Positions 37,803 to 49,235 of a DNA stretch of 64,000 nucleotides are shown here, piece after piece; positions within the stretch are counted from its first letter, which is position 1, and each line of letters begins with the position of its first letter. Below the pieces are notes generated by a model. The model ran no database searches and was not told the DNA's origin. It saw only the letters and a program-made list of their open reading frames with translations. The DNA comes from Zerene cesonia (taxonomy: Eukaryota; Arthropoda; Insecta; Lepidoptera; Pieridae). The position numbers and the translations under genes are program-made. The DNA lies in the NCBI RefSeq assembly GCF_012273895.1, contig NC_052111.1:9496759-9560758 (forward strand). Direction: 5' to 3'.

Positions 37803-38562
37803 ATAAATAATAGTTAACAAAAACTAAAAAACACGCTTTTTATAGAAAACCGAACTAAAAAAAAATAGAAAATAAATTAAAATGAATTTAAATTAAGAAA
37901 ATAGTGTTAAAAATTTCAATGAATATAAATTAATAATAGTGTGAGTAAAAAAAAATATTTTATTTAAAAAAAAGCGTGGGGTGCATGGTGTCAATAGTTA
38001 TAGATATTTTATTGACAGATATGAGTAGAGTGATTATTATGATTTCGATAATATCTTAAGAAGCACCCCACGCTTTTTTTAAAATAAAATAATTTTTTTT
38101 ACTCACACTATTATTAATTTATATTCATTGAAATTTTTAACACTATTTTCTTAATTTAAATTCATTTTAATTTATTTTCTATTTTTTTTAGTTCGGTTTT
38201 CTATAAAAAGCGTGTTTTTTAGTTTTTTTAAACTATTATTTATTTTCTACTTTTTAGTTTGGATTATTTATAATAGCTTGTTTTTTTAATTTTAAACTAT
38301 TGCACGACTCGAACTACAAAAATTTTAATTAATTTCCTTACCTTATCGACTATAGATAAAAATTATATAAATTAACAAAAATCATATTTTGCAAATTGAA
38401 AAATGGAATAATTTTATCAAATTAGTGTATTGTCATCGGTCCTCAATAAATCTACAAAGTTTGAACGAAATCTGGCCGTTTAAAGTGGGTCAAAATCGCG
38501 CCCAAAGAAGTCGGTTACAAACAAACATACAGGTGAAGCTAATATAAAGCGTGTAAAAAAAA
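37803..38562. mobile_element. Palindromic (foldback-like) element
   Basis: Two near-identical inverted arms of about 181 bp (37803-37984 and 38063-38243) flank a 78-bp centre. The arms share 'ctaaaaaacacgctttttat', 'gaaaaccgaactaaaa', 'aatagtgtgagtaaaaaa' and 'aaagcgtggggtgc'. To the right a further unit runs from 'aacaaaaatcatattttgca' to 'aagcgtgtaaaaaa'. It ends in the same acacgctttt sequence, inverted, with which the left arm begins. A shorter relative at 56742-56965 joins the left end directly to this right unit. There is no transposase frame, so it is non-autonomous. Confidence 0.7.
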
Positions 38563-39359
38563 GACACCCGTTGCCTGCTACGCGATAAAAAAAATAGTCT
38601 ACTATGTAAGGAAATGTCCGTTACACGTACTACCTACCGTAGATATTCACTTCTGTCGACTTACTGACACAATATTTATGAAAGAAAATTATACCTTTCG
38701 TTTGAATTGACAGATTCGTATCTAATTTTCGGCTAACATAAACCTATCTGATGATTAAACCGGCCTTACTAACTGAACTATGCATAGTCGGACCACCATC
38801 ATAACTTTACTGCTTGCCCCACTTTTGCTACAAAAATTCTTAAAAAATAAAGCTTTTCAATAAAAAAGAAATGCGATCCTAATATTATTAAAGCTTGTCT
38901 CATTTTCATTTTAACAGCTTCTTCGTCTAGATAATATAGGACCAATATTCCTATTCTCTGTCTACGATCAACTTTTGACGTTGACAAGTGACAGCATGCT
39001 TGACCGAAAATAATATAGATGCTGATTTGTTTGCAATTCGTGCCGGGATTATTATTAGTTTATTTTCCTATCAACTAATCGTTTCTTTTATGTAGTTGCT
39101 TTTTAAGCCATGAAATTATGTACATGAAACTATGTACCAATTTTAACGTAATGGTTAAAGCGTAAATAAAGTTTAAAAAAAATATCAAACATCTAAATCT
39201 TATCGAAACTGGTCAATATTTAAACTGCTTAATGAATACTAACCTTAATCTAAAACTATCTGCCAAAAGCCTAGCATTAGGCGTAGTTAACAAAACTTAT
39301 AAATAGCGAAATGTATCCCTTGATAGGTTAGATTGCAACAAATTCTAACAAATAACAAT
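38563..39359. other. Upstream region of IntS9
   Basis: Non-coding. It contains the TGACAAGTGACA motif at 38982-38993, about 370 bp before the IntS9 start codon (listed separately). No other gene is seen. Confidence 0.6.
38982..38993 (+). promoter_or_regulatory. TGACAAGTGACA motif upstream of IntS9
   Basis: A direct repeat of TGACA with a 2-bp spacer. The identical 12-mer recurs at 49144-49155 between LCMT1 and AAGAB, and TGACAAATGACA occurs at 59973-59984 between ABHD and MCAT. The regulatory role is inferred from these positions. Confidence 0.4.
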
Positions 39360-42300
39360 ATGAAACTGGTAAGTATATATTTATTTAGCATGCTGTCCTT
39401 TGCAATACACAAGATATCTTCTATACACTTTGTCCCTTCGTACAGTATTGCCTCAGCAGCGACGCATCGAAACCATGTTTCGTGTTGTCATTCAAAGAGC
39501 TGTTAATAATGTTGGACTGCGGGCTGTCGGCACACTCCGTGCTGAACTTCCTGCCGCTGCCCCCGGTGCCCAGCACGCGCCTGGCCTCGCTGCCCAACTA
39601 CACCCCACCACACATTAATGATCCTCTCCTAGAAGGGGTAAGTAAATTGAAGTTATGATGATGATTGAAATTTTAAGAAGAATTGTGTGATAAATAATAA
39701 CCAGTATTTACAAATTCTAAAAAATTATTAGAGCTAACACCTTTGACAACTGAACTGAGGAGCATGGGTTTGATTGAACTCTTGTGAAACAGGTATTTCT
39801 GTACACAATACATAATACAAGTAATGTACATTTATGAGTTGTATTTATGAGCATCAAGTCTAAATAATATGAAGAGATGCCATAGAAATTGAAAATGTCC
39901 AGGAAAGTTAAAAATTAACCGATATACTTGTTTAGTCAAAAGAATGTAAGTAATAATGAAATTAATGAAATGCTTCAGGAGCTCAAAGAATGCTGTGGTA
40001 GAGTGTTTGTGGACAGTGTGCCAGAGTTCTGCCCGCCGCTGGACAAGGTAGTGGACTTCTCACAGCTGGACGTCATACTCATCTCCAACTACACCTGCAT
40101 GATGGCTCTGCCCTTTATCACTGAAGATACTGGTTTTAAGGGACAGGTGTATGCCACTGAACCCACATTGCAAATAGGAAGGTAAGATGTTAATTAAATT
40201 AAATGTTCACTAAATGTGCCAAAAGGCATGTGCAATTTAAATTTACTTTTTGCTAGGGTAAATAAGATTTGCTTCTAGGGAAGTATGCTCCATCTTAGAC
40301 TACATCTATGCTTACTAGCAACCGAGATGGTAGTCAAGCGCTTCCCTATCACACACTAAAAAAAGGCACCTTGCAGTACATTTTATAGGTAACTGACAAC
40401 ATATTGTTCTTGAGAATTGACATTGTCTCATATAGCAAAAGGTGGAAAGAATGTGCATATATGTATTTAAAACCTGTTGGATTTTTTATTTAAACCCTAG
40501 AGTTGAACAGTTGCAATTTGGTTAGTGAAGTGAGACAGTTAAGCTTCTGCAAGGGACAATTCTTACTAGTTGCGTTATATAACTAACAGGTATAGTGGAA
40601 TAAAGTTTATTTAACTTGTTGCTGATTGCAATTAGCAGTATCCTATGATCATAACAGTTCGTAAACATCAAGTGTTCAAAATAAGTACTGCAAGTTTTGT
40701 CAATGAGATGTTGATAAAGAGAAGAATTATTAAATTAATTTAATGACTAAATTAGATGTTAATCGAATACAATGCAAAACGACTCGGCTTTTGTCTGTGC
40801 GGTGTGACTGAGGTTGGGGGGCGGGCGGACGGCAGGTTCTACCTGGAGGAGCTGTCGGAGTGGCTGTCGGGCGGCGGCGGCGGCGGCGCGGCGCGGCGCT
40901 GGAAGGAGCTGGTGCACCTGCTGCCGCCGCCGCTGGCGCTGGCGTCGCGGCCGCGCGCGTGGCGCCGCCTGTTCTCGCCCGCCGCGCTGGCGCGCTCGCT
41001 GGCGCGCGTGCGCGTGGTGGGCTACGACGAGCGCCTCGACATCTACGGCGCGCTCGACGCCACGCCCGTCAGCTCGGGCTTCTGCCTCGGCTCCGCCAAC
41101 TGGGTGCTGCGCTCCGCGCACGAGAAGGTGCCGCTCTTATTCTGCTTGCTTCTCTGCGTTGGTAGATGTGTAGTAAAGTAGTTAGAAACTATGCAAGATA
41201 TACTAAAATACATATGCAGGTGTAATCGTTGCACCGCTCGCTTCATTTCTCTCGTAGCTGTTGACTGTCGTTAAATATTAGTCTCTCTGAAGGTCGACGT
41301 GTCCCGTGGAATGAACATTTTTAAACAAAATAGCTAACTGAGCACTCGTGTGTGTCGCGCGGGGCGGGGCAGGTGGCGTACGTGAGCGGGTCGAGCACGC
41401 TGACGACGCACCCGCGGCCCATCAACCAGGCGGCGCTGCGCGGCGCCGACCTGCTGGTGCTGGCCGCGCTCACGCAGACGCCGGCGCACAACCCCGACCA
41501 CATGCTGGGCGACCTGTGCGTGCACGCCACGCTCACGCTGCGCGGCGGCGGCTGCGTGCTGTGCCCCGTGTACCCCAGCGGCGTGCTGTACGACCTGCTC
41601 GAGTGCCTGTCCGCGCACCTGGACGGCGCCGGGCTGGCGCACGTGCCGCTCTACGTGGTGTCGCCCGTGGCCGACTCGTCGCTCGCCTACAGCAACATCC
41701 TCGCCGAGTGGGTGTCGGCCGGCAAGCAGGCGCGCGTGTACGTGCCCGACGAGCCCTTCCCGCACGCGCAGCTCGTGCGCGCCGGCCGCCTGCGCCACGC
41801 GCGCGCGCTGCACGACCTCGCCTTCAGCGCGGACTTCCGCCAGGTGCGTGCCCACCCCCACGCCCCCACGCCCACACCCCCACACCCCCACTCGCGCACG
41901 CTAACCGCCGCTCCGCTCGCAGCCGTGCGTCGTGTTCTGCGGCCACCCGAGCCTGCGGTTCGGCGCCGCCGTGCACCTGCTGGAGCTGTGGGCGTCCAAC
42001 CCGGCGCACGCCGTCATATTCACCGGTAATATTCATGACACTATCGTCACTTGCTACCTTTTAAAAAACACGGTAATAAAAGGAGTACTGCTACTCGTTA
42101 CATTATCATGTTTAGAGAATTATCTGTTTGAAATATAATTTGTGTATGTGAATGAACTNNNNNNNNNNNNNNNNNNNNNNNNNNNNNNNNNNNNNNNNNN
42201 NNNNNNNNNNNNNNNNNNNNNNNNNNNNNNNNNNNNNNNNNNNNNNNNNNNNNNNNNNNNNNNNNNNNNNNNNNNNNNNNNNNNNNNNNNNNNNNNNNNN

Positions 42301-43469
42301 NNNNNNNNNNNNNNNNNNNNNNNNNNNNNNNNNNNNNNNNNNNNNNNNNNNNNNNNNNNNNNNNNNNNNNNNNNNNNNNNNNNNNNNNNNNNNNNNNNNN
42401 NNNNNNNNNNNNNNNNNNNNNNNNNNNNNNNNNNNNNNNNNNNNNNNNNNNNNNNNNNNNNNNNNNNNNNNNNNNNNNNNNNNNNNNNNNNNNNNNNNNN
42501 NNNNNNNNNNNNNNNNNNNNNNNNNNNNNNNNNNNNNNNNNNNNNNNNNNNNNNNNNNNNNNNNNNNNNNNNNNNNNNNNNNNNNNNNNNNNNNNNNNNN
42601 NNNNNNNNNNNNNNNNNNNNNNNNNNNNNNNNNNNNNNNNNNNNNNNNNNNNNNNNNNNNNNNNNNNNNNNNNNNNNNNNNNNNNNNNNNNNNNNNNNNN
42701 NNNNNNNNNNNNNNNNNNNNNNNNNNNNNNNNNNNNNNNNNNNNNNNNNNNNNNNNNNNNNNNNNNNNNNNNNNNNNNNNNNNNNNNNNNNNNNNNNNNN
42801 NNNNNNNNNNNNNNNNNNNNNNNNNNNNNNNNNNNNNNNNNNNNNNNNNNNNNNNNNNNNNNNNNNNNNNNNNNNNNNNNNNNNNNNNNNNNNNNNNNNN
42901 NNNNNNNNNNNNNNNNNNNNNNNNNNNNNNNNNNNNNNNNNNNNNNNNNNNNNNNNNNNNNNNNNNNNNNNNNNNNNNNNNNNNNNNNNNNNNNNNNNNN
43001 NNNNNNNNNNNNNNNNNNNNNNNNNNNNNNNNNNNNNNNNNNNNNNNNNNNNNNNNNNNNNNNNNNNNNNNNNNNNNNNNNNNNNNNNNNNNNNNNNNNN
43101 NNNNNNNNNNNNNNNNNNNNNNNNNNNNNNNNNNNNNNNNNNNNNNNNNNNNNNNNNNCCGCGCCGCTGGCGGCCGAGCTGCGCGTGCGCGACGCGCGCG
43201 TGGAGCTGGCGCCGCCGCCCGCGCCGGCCGCCAGCGCGCGCCTGCACTGGAGCGCGCTGGACGTGGAGGCGCTGGTGCGCGCGCTGGCGCGGGAGGGCGT
43301 GGGCTCGGCGCGCGTGGAGGCGGGCGCGGACGGCTGCATCGTGCACCTGCCGCGGCACGACACGCTGGTGCACGTGGAGCGCGGCGCCACGCACGTGTTC
43401 TGCGAGGGCCGCGCCGACGTGCGCCAGGCGCTGCGCCGCGCGCTGGCCGCCTGCCTGCCGCACATATGA
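39360..43469 (+). CDS. IntS9: Integrator complex subunit 9
   Basis: Readable exons: 39360-39368, 39446-39637, about 39943-40181, 40836-41127, 41373-41843, 41923-42025 and the final part 43159-43469 (TGA 43467). Phases agree across the visible junctions. The gap at 42159-43158 hides roughly 120 residues. IntS9 pairs with the endonuclease IntS11 in the nuclear Integrator complex, which cleaves snRNA and paused mRNA transcripts. Recognition blocks: MKL|YCLSSDASKPC, LIMLDCGLS, VFVDSVPEFCPP, DVILISNYTCMMALPF, VYATEPTLQIGR, VAYVSGSSTLTTHP, YPSGVLYDLLECL, VPLYVVSPVADSSL, PCVVFCGHPSLRFG. These span the metallo-beta-lactamase/beta-CASP region, and the final exon is the C-terminal IntS11-binding domain. 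As in the family, the metal-binding HxHxDH motif is absent (SNYTCMMALP instead). Exon 4 carries a six-glycine insertion. The acceptor of exon 3 is the least certain border. Confidence 0.95.
41844..41922 (+). other. Short C-rich IntS9 intron
   Basis: A 79-bp intron made largely of repeated cccacacccccacgccc units. It is GC-rich like its flanking exons, although most introns in the window are AT-rich. Confidence 0.85.
42159..43158. other. Assembly gap, 1000 N, inside IntS9
   Basis: Exactly 1000 N. The left edge is intron sequence and the right edge is GC-rich exon, and the missing IntS9 central exon or exons must lie here. The true length is unknown. Confidence 0.98.
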
Positions 43470-43562
43470 GCCGCGCCGACTTGCTTGCCTCCACCCGACG
43501 ACGCTCGACACGTGCCGTATTTTGTCACGTCACGTTTTTATTTTGCTGTCTTTACCGAAGCT

Positions 43563-43618
43563 AATAAAATATAATTATTTTTACTTATCCGCCTTTCAAT
43601 TATCAGAACCTCAATAAA
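43563..43618 (+). terminator. Poly(A) signals of IntS9
   Basis: AATAAA occurs at 43563-43568 and 43613-43618, 94 and 144 bp after the stop codon. This is a typical spacing. Confidence 0.6.
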
Positions 43619-43697
43619 TTTGAATAGGACCACTTACATGGCTGCAGCTTTGAAAAAAATGAATCATAAATATCGGTTCAAAATATGTATAAGCTTA

Positions 43698-43912
43698 ACT
43701 AGCTAGCTGCACCCCGCGGTTTCACTCGCGTAAATCCGTATCCCGTAGGAATATCGGGATAAAAATATGCCCATGTGTTATTCCAGTTGTCCACCTATCC
43801 ACGTAACAAATTTCATTGCAATCGATTCCGTAGTTTTTGCGTGAAAGAGTAACAAACACACATACATATACATACATCCTCACCAACTAGCATTTATAAT
43901 ATTAGTAGGATA
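43698..43912 (+). repeat. Dispersed lepidopteran repeat, family A (copy 2, most complete)
   Basis: The copy runs from 'ctagctgcaccccgcggttt' through 'cgtaggaatatcgggataaa', 'gtgttattccagttgtccac', 'caaatttcattgcaatcgat' and 'gcgtgaaagagtaacaaaca' to 'tttataatattagtaggata'. It lies just beyond the IntS9 poly(A) signals. Confidence 0.85.
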
Positions 43913-44362
43913 AAACTAATACGCAACTCTAATTGTTTACGACCTACCGTTATTTGATTTTATATTTTTGTTCACGCGAATTGTGATATGCTTTAGCAAT
44001 TGTGTCGTCTTAGCGTTTGAATATTGCACACATCTATTACGATCTAAAATTTGAGTTGAATATTAATATAAACCTGTGTTATTGGAAAAACGTGTATATT
44101 GCTCATTGTTAACATTCAACTTTAAGTAAATAAACAGAACGTTCATATGTATGCAGTTTATCATTTTAATTGGTTAACAAAGAAAACGTAAATGCAGGCC
44201 ATCAGCGATACATAAAGAGGGAGTGTTATTCACTAATATTATGACAACGATATAAAAACGAACATGGAGCAAATATATTTTGATTTTTTTTATTATCATT
44301 ATAATACCCATACATGTAACCGGGAGAAAAAAACTCCCAAATGTCTTTATTTATGTCAGTGC

Positions 44363-44475
44363 GGGTAACTGAGCTACTGATTCGCCTGATGGTAGCGATC
44401 ACCACCGCCCATGAACATTCGCAGAGGCAGTGCCTATGAGACTGCACTGTCCGCTTTTTAGGGCATAAGAGGCAA
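44363..44475 (+). repeat. Dispersed repeat, family D (copy 1)
   Basis: The copy includes 'gcctgatggtagcgatcacc', 'accgcccatgaacattcgca', 'gaggcagtgcctatgagact' and 'gcactgtccgctttttaggg'. I recognise the 'accgcccatgaacattcgca' phrase from lepidopteran interspersed repeats. A fragment with the same phrase lies at 44760. Confidence 0.6.
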
Positions 44476-44759
44476 GGACGGAACGGAAGGCATTGACGAC
44501 TAGAAAGAGATTACTTAAAAACGTATCCAATGCCATCCAAGCTTATGTGGGAGTCGAGCACGCTTCAAGATAGAAGATCTTTTGTTCGGTGAGTGGGAGT
44601 GGGGAAGGCGGTGGCCTCTATCCATTTCTTTACCCTTCCCAGGCCTTTCCTTTATTCCTCTTGTCAATCCTTTCTTTCTTTCTTTACAATTTAAAGTAGT
44701 CAATCCATTTTTAAGGTATGCAATCGACCTTTACCGGCGGCAGTAATAAAAAATTATAT
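44476..44759. other. Stretch between family D copies, probably part of the same insertion
   Basis: No gene is recognised. Pyrimidine-rich runs (ctttctttctttcttt, 44667-44685) and 'aggcctttcctttattcct' suggest a repeat body. Confidence 0.4.
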
Positions 44760-44806
44760 CAGCCATCCGCTTATACCGCCCATAAACATTTGCAGAGGAG
44801 ATTTCG
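44760..44806 (+). repeat. Dispersed repeat, family D (fragment)
   Basis: The phrase 'taccgcccataaacatttgc' followed by agaggagatt matches the core of the copy at 44363. Confidence 0.55.
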
Positions 44807-46207
44807 AATACATAAATAACTTGTATGTTGAATTGGGATTTGACGCAGTCAGTTTTTATTTAATGATTAAATATTTTTTTGCAGTTTACAAAACAATAAT
44901 ATAATAATGATCAATTATGACAACACTATGCCCCCGTTGTTGCTAGATGATGCTACAATATGCGTTGCGATAGCTTATTGAATCCGCAGACTGCATCCCC
45001 ACGTTCCCAATAAGAGCTTCAGCATTGACCTGTGTTCTAGAGTCGTCCAACTCGTCAACAAGAGGCTAATCAATAAAACTACATTTTGCATAAATACAGC
45101 ATTTATATATTAAATAAATATTTAACACTTAATTGTTATGATAAAATTGATATCCCGAACAATAAATAAAGAATGGGAATAAGTACCCGCGAGCCTGCTC
45201 CGGGCCGGCGCTACTAACTCTGCGGGAGGCTCGGTTCATTGCTGAGGTGTCGTGAGATGCTCCGCCATTCGAGATATTAACAGAGCTAAATCACTACCAA
45301 TAATTTACTGCACGATGTCTAGTGCTAGACTGGCATACTCGCATTCTGATCGTGATAGAAACACCGAGTCAATAGGATCAAACGAGAGTTCCGCGAGCTG
45401 GCACTTACACATATGTCAATTATTATACAACAAATACATGTTACATCCTACTATGATTTTACAAGTAGATTATAAACTTCAAAAAACTGCACGTTAATAT
45501 CGTCTATTCAGCTATAGGATAAACTTGCTCGCGGCGAAGTCACGCGGAGCTCCGGAGACCACTCACATATAACGCGATAACAACTTTCAACAAAAAATAT
45601 ATTTACAACCATATAATTTACGTTTAAATCTAGTGAAATACTTTAGACACGCTCGCACTGTGACACGATACCGATAGGTTCATTGGTCATTCCAAAGTGT
45701 TCAGCAGCGTATGATATACTAAAGTTTAGGGACGCTATACTTCGAGTGCTACATCACTACGGACATTAATTGATACGATTGAATAGATCGATAGAATGTA
45801 ATAATAATGTAATACATTTAATTTTCAAAGAGTTATAATGAAGTAGTCACGTCTCCGAGACGTCATCTTAAATGTAAAGTTGATAATATGTAATATATCC
45901 AGAAAGTACTCGAGTTAGCACCAAACAACAAAACTTTTAGCCTATCTTGAGAAATAAACAAATAAGGAAGACTATCATAAATTATGTCCAGAATGAATCA
46001 TCGGAACGTTAACGCTACACACTCATTAAATATTATATCGTTTCGCAAAATTCACAAATAAAGCTCTTACAAATCTAATAAAATGTTAAAATATCCAAAA
46101 ATATTAAGTTTGTTACATGTTGCGGAACTATTTGAGATTTGATTAAATTACAGAATCGACACATCACAATAATTACTCTAAGATGCGACAAATGCTCGTC
46201 GGGTGCG
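44807..46207. other. Intergenic stretch and probable LCMT1 3' UTR
   Basis: No gene is recognised. The LCMT1 transcript must end in the right part of this stretch, but I found no canonical AATAAA on the gene strand close to its stop. Confidence 0.45.
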
Positions 46208-46243
46208 TGGTGTGGGTGTGGGTGTGGGTGTGGGTGTGGGTGC
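46208..46243. repeat. GTGTGG tandem repeat just after the LCMT1 stop
   Basis: About six units of GTGTGG (CCACAC on the gene strand), 11 bp beyond the LCMT1 stop codon and therefore in its 3' UTR. Confidence 0.85.
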
Positions 46244-46254
46244 CGCTCGGCCGC

Positions 46255-48671
46255 TCAGCCGCTTAGGTCGAGGTCGGCGAAGAGGTCGCCGCGCGAGGCG
46301 ACGGTGAGCGCGTAGTGCGAGTTGAGCTGCAGCAGCAGCTCGCACTCGTCCAGCATCTCGAGCGCCTCGACGCGCGCGCGGTCGTCGTCGGGCAGCGCGC
46401 GCCACACGGTCTGCATGTCCCAGCAGCGCGCGCGCTCGAAGCCGGCCGCGCGCAGGCGCTGCTCCTGCGCCGCGGGCTGCCGGCAGTGCCGCTCGCCCGC
46501 CAGCAGGCAGCCGCGCGCGCTCAGGTTGCGCACCATCACCTCGCCGAACTTGTCGCCCAGGTTGCACTGCTCGTACACGAGCAGCACGCAGCGCGGGAAG
46601 GCGGCGGCCAGGTGCGCCAGCAGCCGGTCGGCGGCGTCGGGCCGCAGGTACANNNNNNNNNNNNNNNNNNNNNNNNNNNNNNNNNNNNNNNNNNNNNNNN
46701 NNNNNNNNNNNNNNNNNNNNNNNNNNNNNNNNNNNNNNNNNNNNNNNNNNNNNNNNNNNNNNNNNNNNNNNNNNNNNNNNNNNNNNNNNNNNNNNNNNNN
46801 NNNNNNNNNNNNNNNNNNNNNNNNNNNNNNNNNNNNNNNNNNNNNNNNNNNNNNNNNNNNNNNNNNNNNNNNNNNNNNNNNNNNNNNNNNNNNNNNNNNN
46901 NNNNNNNNNNNNNNNNNNNNNNNNNNNNNNNNNNNNNNNNNNNNNNNNNNNNNNNNNNNNNNNNNNNNNNNNNNNNNNNNNNNNNNNNNNNNNNNNNNNN
47001 NNNNNNNNNNNNNNNNNNNNNNNNNNNNNNNNNNNNNNNNNNNNNNNNNNNNNNNNNNNNNNNNNNNNNNNNNNNNNNNNNNNNNNNNNNNNNNNNNNNN
47101 NNNNNNNNNNNNNNNNNNNNNNNNNNNNNNNNNNNNNNNNNNNNNNNNNNNNNNNNNNNNNNNNNNNNNNNNNNNNNNNNNNNNNNNNNNNNNNNNNNNN
47201 NNNNNNNNNNNNNNNNNNNNNNNNNNNNNNNNNNNNNNNNNNNNNNNNNNNNNNNNNNNNNNNNNNNNNNNNNNNNNNNNNNNNNNNNNNNNNNNNNNNN
47301 NNNNNNNNNNNNNNNNNNNNNNNNNNNNNNNNNNNNNNNNNNNNNNNNNNNNNNNNNNNNNNNNNNNNNNNNNNNNNNNNNNNNNNNNNNNNNNNNNNNN
47401 NNNNNNNNNNNNNNNNNNNNNNNNNNNNNNNNNNNNNNNNNNNNNNNNNNNNNNNNNNNNNNNNNNNNNNNNNNNNNNNNNNNNNNNNNNNNNNNNNNNN
47501 NNNNNNNNNNNNNNNNNNNNNNNNNNNNNNNNNNNNNNNNNNNNNNNNNNNNNNNNNNNNNNNNNNNNNNNNNNNNNNNNNNNNNNNNNNNNNNNNNNNN
47601 NNNNNNNNNNNNNNNNNNNNNNNNNNNNNNNNNNNNNNNNNNNNNNNNNNNNAGATAACAAAATATACCTTCATTACATATCTTTTCCAGTAGCTGTTTG
47701 TTGCGTTTGATAATGTGACACTTCTTGCTGATTACGGAGGGGAAGTCCAATTCGATAAAATTGCTGACAGCTTGAGTTGTGTCCTTGAGTCTCCAGTATA
47801 GCGTGTCATAACCGCACCCCAGATTTATTATTTGACACTTAGTGCCGCACCTCTAAAAAGATTGGAACTGATTACTTTATACTATTAGAAATACTGACAT
47901 GTCACACTGACTTATGTCCCTTCTGGTGAAAGGATTTTCAAAAATGATCTATCTATTATTCAACCATACAATATTCTACTTAAGTATACGAGGGTGGATT
48001 GAAAGGTTTGCGGCCTGATATATAATATATAAATGTATTTTTTTAAGTCTATGTCTTACATTTGTCTTAATCAAACTCACGAGATTGTAGTCTGTCCACA
48101 AAATTGTGATCCATAACATTTTATTGCTTGCAATTTAACACTTCAATGAGAATACATTGCAGTTATGTATAATACTAAGTATAGCATTTTCCCAATTTGA
48201 GACTCGAGATTGTAATGTAAAGGTATAATAAAATATAATTTATGTAAAGTAAAATATATATAATTTACTCTAATGATTTTTTGATAAATATGGATGATGG
48301 AGAACAAAAACGGCTATAGTGCTCAGACTATGAAAATAAATAGAAATTGTAGTCTGAACAAATCTAAATTATAGCTAGACTCAAATCCGTTTCGTTGGTG
48401 AAAAATTAAATGTGACATATATGAAACATAGTATGCAGCGGCTATAGCTTACTTCTAGAAACTGATGTATGAACATCTCCATTGCCTTGACCCGAGCATA
48501 ATAGCCGCGATTTATCTCGGGGGCCTTCCTGTCCACATGTTTCGCGAAATATGAGATGTATTCGTCTTTCCAATAGCCGAGTTCCACTGCGCATCGTTTA
48601 CACTCCGTAGCGTCCGTGTTGGTGGCAATGATCGCCTCATCTTCTACGGTCCAAGATATTATATTATTCAT
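46255..48671 (-). CDS. LCMT1: Leucine carboxyl methyltransferase 1
   Basis: Readable exons on the minus strand: 48671-48453, 47852-47669 and the final part 46652-46255. About 65-70 residues are hidden in the gap 46653-47652. The enzyme uses S-adenosylmethionine to methylate the C-terminal leucine of protein phosphatase 2A catalytic subunit, controlling assembly of PP2A holoenzymes in the cytosol. Exon 1 gives ELGYWKDEYISYF and DRKAPEINRGYYARV, the family N-terminal block. Exon 2 gives the SAM-binding motif QIINLGCGYDTLYWRL and ELDFPSV. The last exon gives LLVYEQCNLGDKFGEVM, then CWDMQTVWRALP and LDECELLLQLNSHYALT. Visible plus missing length agrees with the family's roughly 330 aa. Exons 1-2 are compositionally balanced whereas the last exon is extremely GC-rich. 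The start ATG has a good AAAATG context. Confidence 0.95.
46653..47652. other. Assembly gap, 1000 N, inside LCMT1
   Basis: Exactly 1000 N. The left edge lies within the GC-rich last exon or exons of LCMT1 and the right edge lies just inside the intron after exon 2. Confidence 0.98.
47990..48019 (+). mobile_element. Possible solitary mariner-type terminal repeat
   Basis: The sequence 'tacgagggtggattgaaagg' followed by tttgcggcctga resembles a mariner-family terminal inverted repeat beginning at a TA target. No matching inverted end or transposase fragment was found nearby, so only a stub remains, in LCMT1 intron 1. Confidence 0.3.
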
Positions 48672-49235
48672 TTTAATATGTTGTTAGACCTAAGCGCAAT
48701 TGGGAGTTTTTAATCAACCATCACTTGGCTCCACAAATTTACTATAGTTTAATGAAAAACAAATATCAAAATGTATGTTTTTTAGACGAAAAGTTAAAAG
48801 TAGTTTATTTTTATCTCGGCAAAATAGCCAGTGCCACTTTGTGCGTTGACGTCTGACAATGACATCACAGATTAAGTATAATAGAATAATGTATCCATTA
48901 ACCATAAACCATCAAGTTGCGAATGACATATGTGTGCCGCTGTGCAATCTGGTTTTCCATTTAGCTAGTTTATAAGTCGATCGCTTTTTCGTTAAAATAA
49001 TTATTCTGACTTATCAGTCGTTACTTTTACGTCCATGCTTGGTACTACGTAGATATTATGTCAACTGGTACTAAACTCTATGGCAGATACAAATTTTCTA
49101 TAGGCAAAGGTACTTATTCCAAATACATTCATCGAATTGACACTGACAAGTGACAACGACAAATTAGCTTTACCTATTGTAAACAGCTGATTGTGAAAAA
49201 TCATGTTTGCATTTTAATTTTTTTAAATTTGAAAT
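48672..49235. promoter_or_regulatory. Shared promoter region between LCMT1 and AAGAB
   Basis: The two start codons face away from each other across 564 bp. The region holds TGACAAGTGACA (49144-49155) near AAGAB and TGACAATGACA (48854-48864) near LCMT1. No TATA box is obvious, as expected for housekeeping promoters. That both promoters lie in this interval is inferred from gene order. Confidence 0.55.

Noticed and set aside
40759..41891. Long open frames on other frames and the opposite strand across IntS9 exons
   Set aside because: They are Arg/Ala/His-rich shadows caused by extreme GC content, where stop codons are rare. The IntS9 frame alone shows family motifs and splice-consistent borders.
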